60,937 bases of DNA from Pseudomonadota bacterium (GTDB lineage: Bacteria; Pseudomonadota; Alphaproteobacteria; Azospirillales; Azospirillaceae): NCBI GenBank assembly GCA_023413605.1, contig JAEZPL010000722.1, forward strand, positions 1 to 60,937, given 5' to 3'. A model generated the notes under the pieces. That model was not told the origin of the DNA. It saw nothing but the letters and a program-made list of their open reading frames with translations, and did not search any database. The translations under genes and the position numbers were made by a program. Within the stretch, counting starts at the first letter, position 1; every line of letters starts with the position of its first letter. Positions 9,191 through 18,082 of the stretch are shown piece by piece.

Positions 9191-10017
9191 GGCCGGGCCT
9201 GTCCGGTACAGGTTTTTCCTGCCCAGCCGGTGAGATGCGGGCGGCCGTCATGCTCCTTCCGGGCCACGACGTACCATCGATTGGGCAAGCGGCGGAGAGG
9301 CCACAGGCTGGACATCCAGTGGTCCAGATCGAAGCCGGGGTGGTGGGAGATCCGCTCCAGCCATGGCCGGTTCAGGGTGGGCCGCCAGTATTTGAGGTGA
9401 TCCACCAGCCCGAACGCCGGCCGATCGAGGATCCGCATGCCAAGTCTGGACAAAAGGCGCTGTGTCTCAGTCCAGCCGAGCGCGGCCAATCCCGGATGCC
9501 CTTGTGCCAAGTACCAGTCGTTCCAGTGCCGATAGGTGGGCGTGCCGGTGTTCATGATGTCGAAAATGCCGATGCCCCCAGGTCTCAGCACCCTCGTCAT
9601 TTCCGCAGCGGCCGCTTCGATATCGGGCACCATCACCAGCGTGGAAAAGGAATAGACGAGGTCGAACCGGTCGGGACCGAACGGAAGCGCGGTCGCGCTG
9701 CCCTTGGCCAGCAGGCAGTTGTCGATTCCCCTGTCCCGAAACGCCGATTGCGCTGTGGACAACAGGGAATCGGTGATGTCGACGCCGACGATTTCACGGC
9801 ACAAGCCCGATAGGACCCGCATGTAGAGCCCGTTGCCGCACCCCACTTCAAGAACCCGGTCCTGCGCGCGAAGGCGCCGGCGGACCGTTTCGACCTTCAT
9901 GCGCTGGGCGAACTGGCGGAACGTTTCCTCGGCATAGTCAGGGCTCAGGCTTCCCATGATGCGCGTGGAAGCCGCTTCGGCGATGCGTGTGGTCGGGGAG
10001 CGGTTCGGGCTGTTCAT
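9187..10017 (-). CDS. class I SAM-dependent methyltransferase
   Basis: A 276-residue methyltransferase with motif I VLEVGCGNGLY at about 55-65, VGVDITDSLL as motif II, FDLVYSFSTLVMV and LRPGGIGIFD. The open frame continues far upstream, but ATG 10017 overlaps the wecB stop (ATGA) and gives a normal N-terminus (MNSPNRSPTT), so the upstream extension is a shadow of wecB. The C-terminus ends TGQARP and overlaps the next methyltransferase start. Specific substrate unknown. Confidence 0.85.
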   Translation of the reverse strand: MNSPNRSPTTRIAEAASTRIMGSLSPDYAEETFRQFAQRMKVETVRRRLRAQDRVLEVGCGNGLYMRVLSGLCREIVGVDITDSLLSTAQSAFRDRGIDNCLLAKGSATALPFGPDRFDLVYSFSTLVMVPDIEAAAAEMTRVLRPGGIGIFDIMNTGTPTYRHWNDWYLAQGHPGLAALGWTETQRLLSRLGMRILDRPAFGLVDHLKYWRPTLNRPWLERISHHPGFDLDHWMSSLWPLRRLPNRWYVVARKEHDGRPHLTGWAGKTCTGQARP

Positions 10018-11213
10018 GATTCCAGGGTCCCCTTGGAAAAGCCGACGTCGGCGGCAGGGCAATGAACGCCCGCAAACCTGTGGGCCAGGACGGTGGCGAT
10101 GCGCTCCGCCGCCATGCCGTCCCAAAGGGCAGGCCGGCGCTTGGCGCCTTTGCCACCGTTCTTCAGAAAGGCGCCGAACGCGGCCCTGATGGCGCCGGGT
10201 TCGGGCGGCACGAGCTGGTTGGTTCCCTCTTCCACCGTGACCGGCCGTTCCGTCGTGGTCCGAAGGGTGAAGCAGGGGATGCCCAGGGCCGTCGTTTCCT
10301 CCTGGATGCCCCCTGAATCCGTCAGCACCAGGCCGGCATGCCGCTGCAACCCCAGCATGGCCAGATAGCCTTGGGGCGGGAGCAGAACGCAACCGGCGGC
10401 TTCCAGCGGTTCTCTGAGGCCGGCCTGCTCCAGCCGCGCCCGGCTGCGCGGGTGCAGGATGAAGAGCATGGGGCGAAGCCGCGCCAGGTCGCACAGCCCG
10501 GCCACCAGCCCCTGAAGCGTGGAGGGGTCGTCCACATTCGACGGACGGTGCAGCGTCACCAGGAGAAGGCGGCCGGCCTCCAGGAAGGGCGCTGCACGCG
10601 CCGGCTCCACTCCGGCCGCCGCCAGGGTGTGTGCCACCAGTATCGCCCGTTCCGCATTGGCCAGCAGCGTGTCCACCATGACATTGCCGACGAAATGCAC
10701 CCGTTCGGCCGGGATGCCTTCGCGCTGCAGGTTGGCCAGGGCGCCGGCTTCGGAAGTGAAGAGCAGGTCCGCAAGCTGGTCGACCACCACCCGGTTGATT
10801 TCCTCCGGCATGGTGCGGTCGTAGCTGCGCAGACCGGCCTCGACATGGGCCAGGGCGACGCCCCGCTTGGCCGCCACCAGGGCGCAGGCCAGGGTGGAGT
10901 TGACATCTCCCACCACAAGCACGCAGGCCGGCGCGGTCCGCTCCAGCACCGGGTCGAAGCGCGCCATGATTTCGGCTGTCTGTGTCGCGTGGTTTCCTGA
11001 TCCCACCTCCAGGTTCACGTCGGGGGCGGGCAGGCCCAACTCCTTGAAGAGTTGCCCGCTCATTTGCGGGTCGTAATGTTGGCCCGTATGCACCAGGATC
11101 GGCGTGATCCCGCCCCGTCGGCGCAACGCCGCCAGCACCGGCGCCACCTTCATGAAGTTCGGCCGGGCACCGGCGATGCAGAGGATGCGCGCGGGGGCGG
11201 AATGGTTTGCCAT
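10014..11213 (-). CDS. wecB: UDP-N-acetylglucosamine 2-epimerase (non-hydrolysing)
   Basis: A 399-residue GT-B-fold epimerase that interconverts UDP-GlcNAc and UDP-ManNAc or acts on a related UDP-HexNAc. It shows the variant opening GARPNFMK at 15-22 (canonical GTRPEAIK), VGDVNSTL at 101-108, HVEAGLRSYDRTMPEEINR at 123-141, TLHRPSN and LTDSGGIQEE. ATG 11213 overlaps the GSCFA gene stop as TGATG. The variant motif marks a different subgroup from the second copy at 44337-45449, so the two may serve different sugars (inference). Confidence 0.9.
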   Translation of the reverse strand: MANHSAPARILCIAGARPNFMKVAPVLAALRRRGGITPILVHTGQHYDPQMSGQLFKELGLPAPDVNLEVGSGNHATQTAEIMARFDPVLERTAPACVLVVGDVNSTLACALVAAKRGVALAHVEAGLRSYDRTMPEEINRVVVDQLADLLFTSEAGALANLQREGIPAERVHFVGNVMVDTLLANAERAILVAHTLAAAGVEPARAAPFLEAGRLLLVTLHRPSNVDDPSTLQGLVAGLCDLARLRPMLFILHPRSRARLEQAGLREPLEAAGCVLLPPQGYLAMLGLQRHAGLVLTDSGGIQEETTALGIPCFTLRTTTERPVTVEEGTNQLVPPEPGAIRAAFGAFLKNGGKGAKRRPALWDGMAAERIATVLAHRFAGVHCPAADVGFSKGTLES

Positions 11214-12667
11214 CAGGGCGTCCGTGGCGTGTCGATGGCGGGACGGAGCCGGACCAGCGAACTGTCCCCGAAAGTCTGGACGAAAAGGTCGGTGATTTCG
11301 GCGATGATTTCCCGATCGGGGTAGCGGCTGTCCAGATTGTTGAAAACAGCGAATTCCAGGTGCGAGCCAAGCCAGCGAATGATCTCGAAGGCTGGCCAGT
11401 AGAACGTGTTGTCCCCCGACGTCCGCAGCAGTTCGGCCAAGGCTGTGCGCAACGTCGATTTGGAGACGCAGTCGGCGATGATGGTCGAGGGGAACTCCGT
11501 CGTCCCGTTCAGCGGAACAGGGGACAATGTGACGTAGAGCGGCGCGGTTGGGTTGAACGCACGGATGCTGTCCACCGTTGCCTGAAGGCAGGCCGTATGC
11601 TCGGCCACCGACAGCGTGCGCATTTCGATCCGGTCGAAGGCGCCGTCCTCGAACACCGGCGCGAAAATGAACTGGCCGGTGGCAGTATCGAACGGCACGG
11701 CGCCAACCCCGACGGTCATGATCAACGCGTCGGCAGCGGCCAAGTTGCGGATCACCCGATCCCGTTCGGCACCGTACAGAATCCCCATCCGACGGGTGTT
11801 CTCGTCCGCGTCGGCCTGGCGCTTGCCCAACAGCCATTCGAAGAAAAGCTGGTTGGCAACGGGGGTGTTGATGTCCTCGAAGAAAGTCGCGTTGAACGGA
11901 ACAACGTTAAAGTCCAGCAAGGCGGCGGCGATGTTGCGGGCAAAACAGGATCCGAAGCTGAAGATTCGGTCCTCCGCCCGGATAAAGCGTGTCGGCCGGG
12001 GTAGGCCGGCGACGATATGGCGCTCCACGAAGGTGCGCAGGTCTGCCCGCTTCAGGGTGAGGTTGCCATCAGCGGCAAAAGCCAGGGGCCAGAAGGTGGC
12101 GCGCTCTCGCAGGGGATTGCGGGTGTTTCGACGCAAGGCGAAAGCCCGGTCGTAATCCGCTATCGCCGGGGCGCAAAAGTTTTCTGCCATGATGCGCGCC
12201 CGGCGGCGCCAGAACCCCGCCTCCGTGGCTTGGCCCAATCGGTCGCAGACTTCCGCCAGAGCCTCCTGCAACTCCACAGACTCCTGGAAAATTCGCCGAG
12301 GAGCCAAGGCCGCGCGTAGGAAAGCTTCCGCTTCCGCCGGGCGGTCCAGAGCCAGGAGAGCACGACCGCGCAACCCTTCCGCTTCGGGGCCGGTCACGCT
12401 GGTTCGGTGGATGGCGAAATCCAGTGCTGCCCAAGCCAGCCCTGCCTGAAGCAGTTGCATTCCAGGCGCAAGATCGGGAAACCGCTGGTTGGGAAACCGC
12501 TCGATGCCGATGCGGTACAACTGTTCCGCATCGGCCAATGAACCGGCGCGCAATGCCGCTAGAACGCCTGCGATGCTGGATGTCAGGTCGTTCGGAGGCG
12601 AGGGCTTCGGGGCATTGGGTGCGGGATCAGGGTGGCTTGTCGGCATCGCGGAATTTCTGTCTGACAT
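11213..12667 (-). CDS. TPR plus GSCFA-domain protein
   Basis: A 484-residue protein. Residues 30-165 are Ala/Leu-rich helical repeats of TPR type. The C-terminal half carries the motif that names the GSCFA family, FSFGSCFARN at about 237-246, with the later LIMTVGVGAVPFD and YVTLSPVPLNGT blocks seen in that family. GSCFA proteins are poorly characterised; an SGNH-hydrolase-like or acyl-modifying role in glycan clusters is a guess. ATG 12667 is used; a GTG directly before it (12670) is the alternative. It lies between a TPR protein and wecB in one operon. Confidence 0.8.
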   Translation of the reverse strand: MSDRNSAMPTSHPDPAPNAPKPSPPNDLTSSIAGVLAALRAGSLADAEQLYRIGIERFPNQRFPDLAPGMQLLQAGLAWAALDFAIHRTSVTGPEAEGLRGRALLALDRPAEAEAFLRAALAPRRIFQESVELQEALAEVCDRLGQATEAGFWRRRARIMAENFCAPAIADYDRAFALRRNTRNPLRERATFWPLAFAADGNLTLKRADLRTFVERHIVAGLPRPTRFIRAEDRIFSFGSCFARNIAAALLDFNVVPFNATFFEDINTPVANQLFFEWLLGKRQADADENTRRMGILYGAERDRVIRNLAAADALIMTVGVGAVPFDTATGQFIFAPVFEDGAFDRIEMRTLSVAEHTACLQATVDSIRAFNPTAPLYVTLSPVPLNGTTEFPSTIIADCVSKSTLRTALAELLRTSGDNTFYWPAFEIIRWLGSHLEFAVFNNLDSRYPDREIIAEITDLFVQTFGDSSLVRLRPAIDTPRTP

Positions 12668-12733
12668 CACGGGGGGATATCCACAAGTCGCTAGAACTGA
12701 AGCAGGTTTCGATCTTCAGGGCGCCGGCGGCGC

Positions 12734-14170
12734 TCAGGCCGATATCCCGGTCCATTGGCCGTCCGGCCAGAAAGGTGAGGATGTCGTGAATCCGATTTCT
12801 TCGAAACCTTGCAGCAGTTCGGCCCGAAAAGTCGGAACCAAGCTGAAATAGTAGAACAGGTTCCAAGGTTCTTGTTCTGCCGCGTTCCGCCAAGCCGCCA
12901 GCGCGCCCTCGTGACTTCCCGTGGCGGCAAGGGCCAGCCCCAGGGTAATCTGCACCCAGGCCGAACTGTTGATCTGCGCGGCTTGGCGTTGCAGGGCCAA
13001 GGCTTGGTCGCACGCGCCACCCGCCTGCCGGGCCAAACCAAGGCAACTGGAAATCCAGGGGTCGCCTGCTTTCTGCTGCAACGCCTGCTCAAGAGTGGCG
13101 ACGGCGGCGGACACGTCGCCGGCAGCCAGGAGTGCCAAGCCAAGATAAGCGTGAAGAAAGGGATTGGAGACGCTTCTCAGGCAATGGCGGAACTCAGTGA
13201 CGGCCTCGTTGGCTTGTCCAGCCCTGAGCAAACCGACGGCAAGACGGCCACGGGTGACCATATCGGTGGGGTTTCGCTCAAGCCGCGACCGGTCCAGACG
13301 GATCGCCTCGGCGAAGCGCCCCCGCTGCAGCAAATAATGGATTTGGCTGGTGTGGATCAGTGGCGAATTTGGATTGAGCGCCACAGCGCGCTCAAACAGG
13401 CTTCCCGCCCGATCAACCCCTTCCGGCAGGTGCATCAGGCATTCCGCGAACCACCAGAGCAGATCGGCCTGCTCGCCTTCCCGGGCGATCGCCCGTTCGA
13501 AGGCCGCGGCGGCTTCCTCCTGCCGTCCCAGGCGGGTCAAGCCCCGGCCGAGTTGCGCGTCGGCCCGCGAACAGTCCGGATCCAGGGCCAAAGCCAGCCG
13601 GCAGACCTCCACCATAGCCGAAAAGCGGTTCTCCACGAAGGCGGCGGAGGAAAGGGACAGCGCCTCCTCGACGATGTTCCAAGCGATGTCAGGACTGACT
13701 CCGGCTGTGGAGGGAGGGGGCGCGTCCGGGCCCTCCCCTCGCCCGCGGGCAATGGCCAGAAGGCGGCGGCAGAAGGCGGCTTCCGGCAGCCCAGGTTCCA
13801 GGCGCTCCGCTTCGGAAAGGGCTTGTTCGGACGCCTCCCATTGCTTCGCCTGCATGGCTTCCAGCGCGATCAGGCAGTGCCCACGCGGTTCGTACAGCGG
13901 GTCGACGGCCATTGCCGCCGCATGGGCTTGCTGGGCCGCGGCGGCGTTCTGACTGTGCTGGCGCAACGCGGCCACCAGCCGGACCTGGGCGACGCGATGG
14001 CGCGGATCGTGGCCCAAGGCTTGGCGGAAATGCTCAACCGCGGCAGGAATGTTCCCTTCCTTCAGCACGGCCCTGCCCATCTCGGCGTGATAGCTGGCGA
14101 AGGCGTCGGCCTTGATCGCGGAACGCCAAGCCTCGGTGTCGATGTTTGCCGATGTACGGGGGGGGGTCAT
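12734..14170 (-). CDS. tetratricopeptide-repeat protein
   Basis: A 478-residue soluble protein made almost wholly of TPR-like helical pairs, for example AVEHFRQALGHDPRHR near 44-59 and AAAAFERAI around 220, followed by SLFERAVALNPNSPLIHTSQ. No signal peptide, membrane segment or enzyme motif is seen. The last 60 residues (NLFYYFSLVPTFRAEL) are more hydrophobic and may be a separate cap. It sits second in the operon, directly upstream of another TPR-containing protein, which suggests a scaffolding role for the glycan enzymes (inference only). Confidence 0.8.
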   Translation of the reverse strand: MTPPRTSANIDTEAWRSAIKADAFASYHAEMGRAVLKEGNIPAAVEHFRQALGHDPRHRVAQVRLVAALRQHSQNAAAAQQAHAAAMAVDPLYEPRGHCLIALEAMQAKQWEASEQALSEAERLEPGLPEAAFCRRLLAIARGRGEGPDAPPPSTAGVSPDIAWNIVEEALSLSSAAFVENRFSAMVEVCRLALALDPDCSRADAQLGRGLTRLGRQEEAAAAFERAIAREGEQADLLWWFAECLMHLPEGVDRAGSLFERAVALNPNSPLIHTSQIHYLLQRGRFAEAIRLDRSRLERNPTDMVTRGRLAVGLLRAGQANEAVTEFRHCLRSVSNPFLHAYLGLALLAAGDVSAAVATLEQALQQKAGDPWISSCLGLARQAGGACDQALALQRQAAQINSSAWVQITLGLALAATGSHEGALAAWRNAAEQEPWNLFYYFSLVPTFRAELLQGFEEIGFTTSSPFWPDGQWTGISA

Positions 14171-14229
14171 GTTCTTCCGCCTTCTTGTCTGGATCTGCCC
14201 CGGATGAAGGAAGGGTCGCTTATGCCACG

Positions 14230-15975
14230 TTAAACGCCGGTAAATTCAAAACCGCCGGTATCCGGGCCGGGCCAGCCGGCGGCGCGCAGCATGCGCTGTG
14301 TCATCGCCGGAATCGATGCTTTGCGGGCGATGTGCGCCGCCGCTTCCTTTCCCAACCCGGCTCGCTCCGGAGAAGCCAGCAGTGTCAAGCAATGAGTGGC
14401 CAGAGCGTTCGCGTCGCCGGCATCGGCGGTGAAGCCGTGGAGCATGGGCGCCAAGCATTCCAGTGTGCCGCCCACACTGGTGGCGACCACCGGCAGGCCA
14501 AGGGCCTGCGCCTCCATCACCACGTTCGGCATCCCTTCCATGCGGGATGTCTGGAGCAGCAGGTCGCCCGCTTTCAAAATCCCGAACACATCGGCTTGCC
14601 TGCCCAACGGACGCAGGACTTCCGAGAGCCCGCGCTCCCGGATCCGCTCATCGAGGGTCGCGCGCAGGGGGCCGTCGCCGACCAGCAGGGCCTGGACCGT
14701 GGGGTTATGCCGGTGCACCCGCTCCACCACGTCCAGAAAGACGAAGGGTTCCTTTTCCTCCGTCAGACGAAAGACGCCGACGATCACCGGCGTTTCAGGA
14801 GAGATGTTCAGGCGCGCCCGCCAGCGGATTCCAGCGTCGGCAGGAACCTGGGACAGGGCTTCGAGGTCGACGGCGTTCGGCACCACCCCGATGCCGGCGG
14901 CAGGCATGCCGATCCACCCGGCATAGGATGCAGCACCAGCCTTGCTGTTGTTGGCCAGGCGCACCGACCGATGCTCCAGAAGGAGACGATACAAGGCCGG
15001 CAACATCACCGGTTCCCGGCAGAGCGGCTCAAGTTCGGGAAAATGGGTCGGGTTGACGCTGCGTCCGCACATCAAAATATGCGGAACTCCCGTCAGCAGG
15101 CCGGCAATGCCCGACACCATGCAGCCACTGTCCAGGAAGCCGATCAGCAGGTCAGGATTCAGGGTGTCCAGGGTTTGGACACTGGTGGCCACGGCGTGGG
15201 TTACGTGATGCAGGAAGGCGGCGCTGCATTCCAGGGCAGGGCGATGCCGCTCCAGCAGTCCGCTCTCCATCCCGTCCCAGAATTCGCGGGGGAAGGGCAT
15301 TTCAAGCCGGGCCACGCCGGCCTCGTCCACCCGGCGCACGTAGTTCTCCGCTGCGGGGCCGGGAGGAAACTGGGTGACGAGCGTAACGCGCCAGCCGCAA
15401 GCTCTCAATCCCAGGGCCAGATAGACCAACTGGCGTTCAGCCCCGCCGGTGGCGAGCCCGCCCACCCACAGGCAAGCATGGGGGGGAACCCCGGACTCCG
15501 TCCGAGGTGGACGGGCATGCCGTCGCAGAGCCTTGCTGCAGAACCGCACCGGATCGCTCCAGAAAGCCGTGTTCAACTGGCCCGGCCAGCCGCCCAGCCA
15601 TTCCGTGGACGGTGGAACAATCGGCCCCAGCAGGCTGGACAACATCTCCGGCTCCATCCGCCGCACGGCAGGATGATTGCCCAGTTCGGCGATCTGCGCG
15701 GCGATGGCGTCGCCGAACCGGCCGAAGTCGGCCGTTATCACCACGGCTGTGACCTCCGGGTCCAGCCCGGCGAGGTCTTCCGGCGGGCGGACCGGCACGC
15801 CGAGGATGCGGCGCCCCCAAAGCTCGGGATTTCGATCGACGATGAACAGGAACGGGTGGGGCGATTGCAGCAGGAGATAGGGCATCGTCCCGGTCACGCC
15901 CCAGGCGACGGCCTGCCGGCGGCCGGCCAGCAGGTCACGATACACGGGTATGGCCGCCGTGCTGGACAAGATCAT
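14230..15975 (-). CDS. glycosyltransferase with N-terminal Rossmann-like module
   Basis: A 581-residue fusion. Residues 12-95 form a small nucleotide-binding-like domain (AVAWGVTGTMPYLLLQ, then FLFIVDRNPELWGRR and PPEDLAGLDP). Residues 165-580 are a GT4 glycosyltransferase: GGLATGGAERQLVYLALGL, GVFRLTEEKEPFVFL, LVGDGPLR, and the GT4 signature RMEGMPNVVMEAQALGLP. The protein encoded at 18076-19794 has the same order and shared residues along its length, so they are paralogues. It is the first gene of a minus-strand operon with a sigma70-like promoter at 16086-16114. Confidence 0.85.
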   Translation of the reverse strand: MILSSTAAIPVYRDLLAGRRQAVAWGVTGTMPYLLLQSPHPFLFIVDRNPELWGRRILGVPVRPPEDLAGLDPEVTAVVITADFGRFGDAIAAQIAELGNHPAVRRMEPEMLSSLLGPIVPPSTEWLGGWPGQLNTAFWSDPVRFCSKALRRHARPPRTESGVPPHACLWVGGLATGGAERQLVYLALGLRACGWRVTLVTQFPPGPAAENYVRRVDEAGVARLEMPFPREFWDGMESGLLERHRPALECSAAFLHHVTHAVATSVQTLDTLNPDLLIGFLDSGCMVSGIAGLLTGVPHILMCGRSVNPTHFPELEPLCREPVMLPALYRLLLEHRSVRLANNSKAGAASYAGWIGMPAAGIGVVPNAVDLEALSQVPADAGIRWRARLNISPETPVIVGVFRLTEEKEPFVFLDVVERVHRHNPTVQALLVGDGPLRATLDERIRERGLSEVLRPLGRQADVFGILKAGDLLLQTSRMEGMPNVVMEAQALGLPVVATSVGGTLECLAPMLHGFTADAGDANALATHCLTLLASPERAGLGKEAAAHIARKASIPAMTQRMLRAAGWPGPDTGGFEFTGV

Positions 15976-16085
15976 GGCAGGCTCCCGAACAGCGCGGAAA
16001 AAACGGATTGCGTTGCTGTCCGGGTTTCCCGGAGCACTGTTGCCATGGAGCGAAACGTCCTGAACGCGGTCCCGAAGTTGCCCAG

Positions 16086-16114
16086 CCTATAGAAGGAACG
16101 CCACCCTGGGTCAA
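16086..16114 (-). promoter_or_regulatory. sigma70-like promoter of the 15975-4576 operon
   Basis: On the minus strand TTGACC (16114-16109) and TATAGG (16091-16086) are separated by exactly 17 bases, close to the TTGACA/TATAAT consensus. Transcription would begin near 16079, leaving a leader of about 100 bases before ATG 15975. It stands in the 271-base divergent gap between the glycosyltransferase and asnB. Identification is by pattern only. Confidence 0.5.
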
Positions 16115-16246
16115 GGTTGGCCGGGGCAGGTCCGAAAGCCGGCACGGCTGTCCATTCCACCCCTAATGTGTACTCCCCGCGGGCTCCGGATATATACTCC
16201 GCCTCCACTTCGGGCGGTTCCGGTCCGGGGTATCGGGGGAAACGGC

Positions 16247-18082
16247 ATGTGCGGCATCGCAGGAATTCTCAATCCCGACGGGCGTCTTTCTCCCGAACGC
16301 ATGCGGGAAACCGCTCTGGAGATGGCCCGTCGGCTGGGTCACCGCGGGCCGGACGACATGGGCATCTGGCACGCCCCGGACAACCGATGCATCCTGGTCC
16401 ACCGCCGCCTCAGCATCATCGACACCTCGCCGGCCGGGCACCAGCCCATGGGCCGCGACGGCGGGCGGCTGCAACTCACCTACAACGGCGAACTCTACAA
16501 TTTCGAGGAGCTGCGGGCAGAGATGGCCGCCCAGGGGGAGACCTTCGCCGGCCGCACCGACACGGAGGTCTTCCTGGCCGGCCTGGAACGCCAGGGTCCC
16601 TGGTTCTTCACCCGGGTGGACGCCATGTTCGCCCTGGGCCTGTACGACGATGCCAGTGGGGAGCTTTTGCTGGGCCGGGATGCCTTTGGCGAGAAGCCCC
16701 TCTACTACACCCACCAGAACGGCTTGTTTGCGTTCGCCTCGGAGCTGAGCACGTTGACCGCGCTGCCCGACTTCGACGCCGAGATCACGCTTGACGCCAT
16801 CGCCACCTATTTGACGATGCAGTTGATCCCCGCTCCGGGGACGATCTACCGATCCTGCCGCAAGCTGCCCGCCGGCTGCTATCTCCGGGTCGGCCCGCAA
16901 GGGCCGGGCGAGCCGGTGCGTTATTTCGACTTCATCGTGGACGGTCAGCGCGAGGCCGGCCGGTCCCTGGACGAACAGGCCGACGCCCTGGAGGAGCTTT
17001 TGCTGCGCTCCCTGCGCCGGCGCCTCATCAGCGACGTGCCCCTGGGCGCTTTCCTGTCGGGCGGAGTGGATTCCTCCACCGCCGTGGCCTTGGTTGCGAA
17101 GCGGCTCAACCGCTCGGTCCAGACCTTCACCATCGGTTACGAGAACACGCCCGACACCGAGCACCTCCAGGCGGAGGAGATGGCCCGGCATCTGGGGGTG
17201 GACCATCATGCCCGGCTGTTGACCCCGGACGTGATCGCGCTCGGCACCGACTTGGCCCGCCGGCTGGACGAGCCCAACGTGGACAGTTCTTGCCTGCCCA
17301 CCTACCTGGTCTCCGAATGGGCGCGGCGCAGCGTCACGGTCGCTTTGACCGGCGACGGCGGGGACGAGCTGTTCGGCGGTTACGGGCGCTATTTCGAGTG
17401 CCTAGCGGCCACGCACGGCCGCGAGGCCGACATCGCGGCCCGACGCTGGCATGTGGGCAAGGATTACTATTCCGGCCGCATGCTGGTCTATCACGACACG
17501 GAGCTTCCTCCCCTGCTGGGCCGGGTTCCGTCGGCGACCGCCGATCTGATCCTCTCGCTGCGGCGCCGGGTGGACTTGGATCCCCGTCCCCTGGTGCAGC
17601 GGCTTCGGGAGATGGACGCCCGCTACTATTTGCCGGTGGTGTTGGGCAAGGTGGACCGGATGAGCATGCTGAACAGCCTGGAGTGCCGCACGCCTTACCT
17701 GTCGGTGGAGGTGGCGCGCTTCGCCGCCGGTCTGCCCGAGGCGCACATTCACGACGGATCCCAGGGCAAGCTGGTCCTGAAGCAACTGGCTGCCCGCTAC
17801 CTGCCGCGGGATTGGCTTGAGCGGCCGAAGATGGGGTTTGGCCTGCCCGTCTTCCAGGATTGGACCAAGCGACATGTGCTGGAGCATCTGCGCGTTATTC
17901 TGGCCGAGCCGGACAACCGCTTGGCCGGCTGGCTGGGCGCGCGCCGGCTGGCCGGATTCATGAAACGGCAGGCGGAGCAGGCCTCGCTCTACCAACTCTG
18001 GGCGCTGATGGTGCTGGAAACCTGGATGCGCGCCCATCCCGTCCGGATCGGCCGCGACGCCGCCGAGGACTCCCCGTGCTGA
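16247..18082 (+). CDS. asnB: asparagine synthase (glutamine-hydrolysing) family amidotransferase
   Basis: A 611-residue class II amidotransferase. The mature N-terminus has Cys2 (MCGIAG), the glutaminase nucleophile, with RGPDD near 33-37 and YNGELYNF near 79-86; the synthetase domain has the PPi-loop SGGVDSS at 271-277 and TGDGGDELFGGY. ATG 16247 is fixed by the need for Met-Cys and by GGGGA six bases upstream. In glycan loci such enzymes often amidate uronic acids rather than make free asparagine (family knowledge); that is the likely role here. The 3' end overlaps the next gene by seven bases. Confidence 0.92.
   Translation: MCGIAGILNPDGRLSPERMRETALEMARRLGHRGPDDMGIWHAPDNRCILVHRRLSIIDTSPAGHQPMGRDGGRLQLTYNGELYNFEELRAEMAAQGETFAGRTDTEVFLAGLERQGPWFFTRVDAMFALGLYDDASGELLLGRDAFGEKPLYYTHQNGLFAFASELSTLTALPDFDAEITLDAIATYLTMQLIPAPGTIYRSCRKLPAGCYLRVGPQGPGEPVRYFDFIVDGQREAGRSLDEQADALEELLLRSLRRRLISDVPLGAFLSGGVDSSTAVALVAKRLNRSVQTFTIGYENTPDTEHLQAEEMARHLGVDHHARLLTPDVIALGTDLARRLDEPNVDSSCLPTYLVSEWARRSVTVALTGDGGDELFGGYGRYFECLAATHGREADIAARRWHVGKDYYSGRMLVYHDTELPPLLGRVPSATADLILSLRRRVDLDPRPLVQRLREMDARYYLPVVLGKVDRMSMLNSLECRTPYLSVEVARFAAGLPEAHIHDGSQGKLVLKQLAARYLPRDWLERPKMGFGLPVFQDWTKRHVLEHLRVILAEPDNRLAGWLGARRLAGFMKRQAEQASLYQLWALMVLETWMRAHPVRIGRDAAEDSPC

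Noticed and set aside
16193..16198. TATACT as a -10 element for asnB
   Set aside because: No acceptable -35 hexamer at 16-18 bases upstream; only the minus-strand promoter in this gap is convincing.
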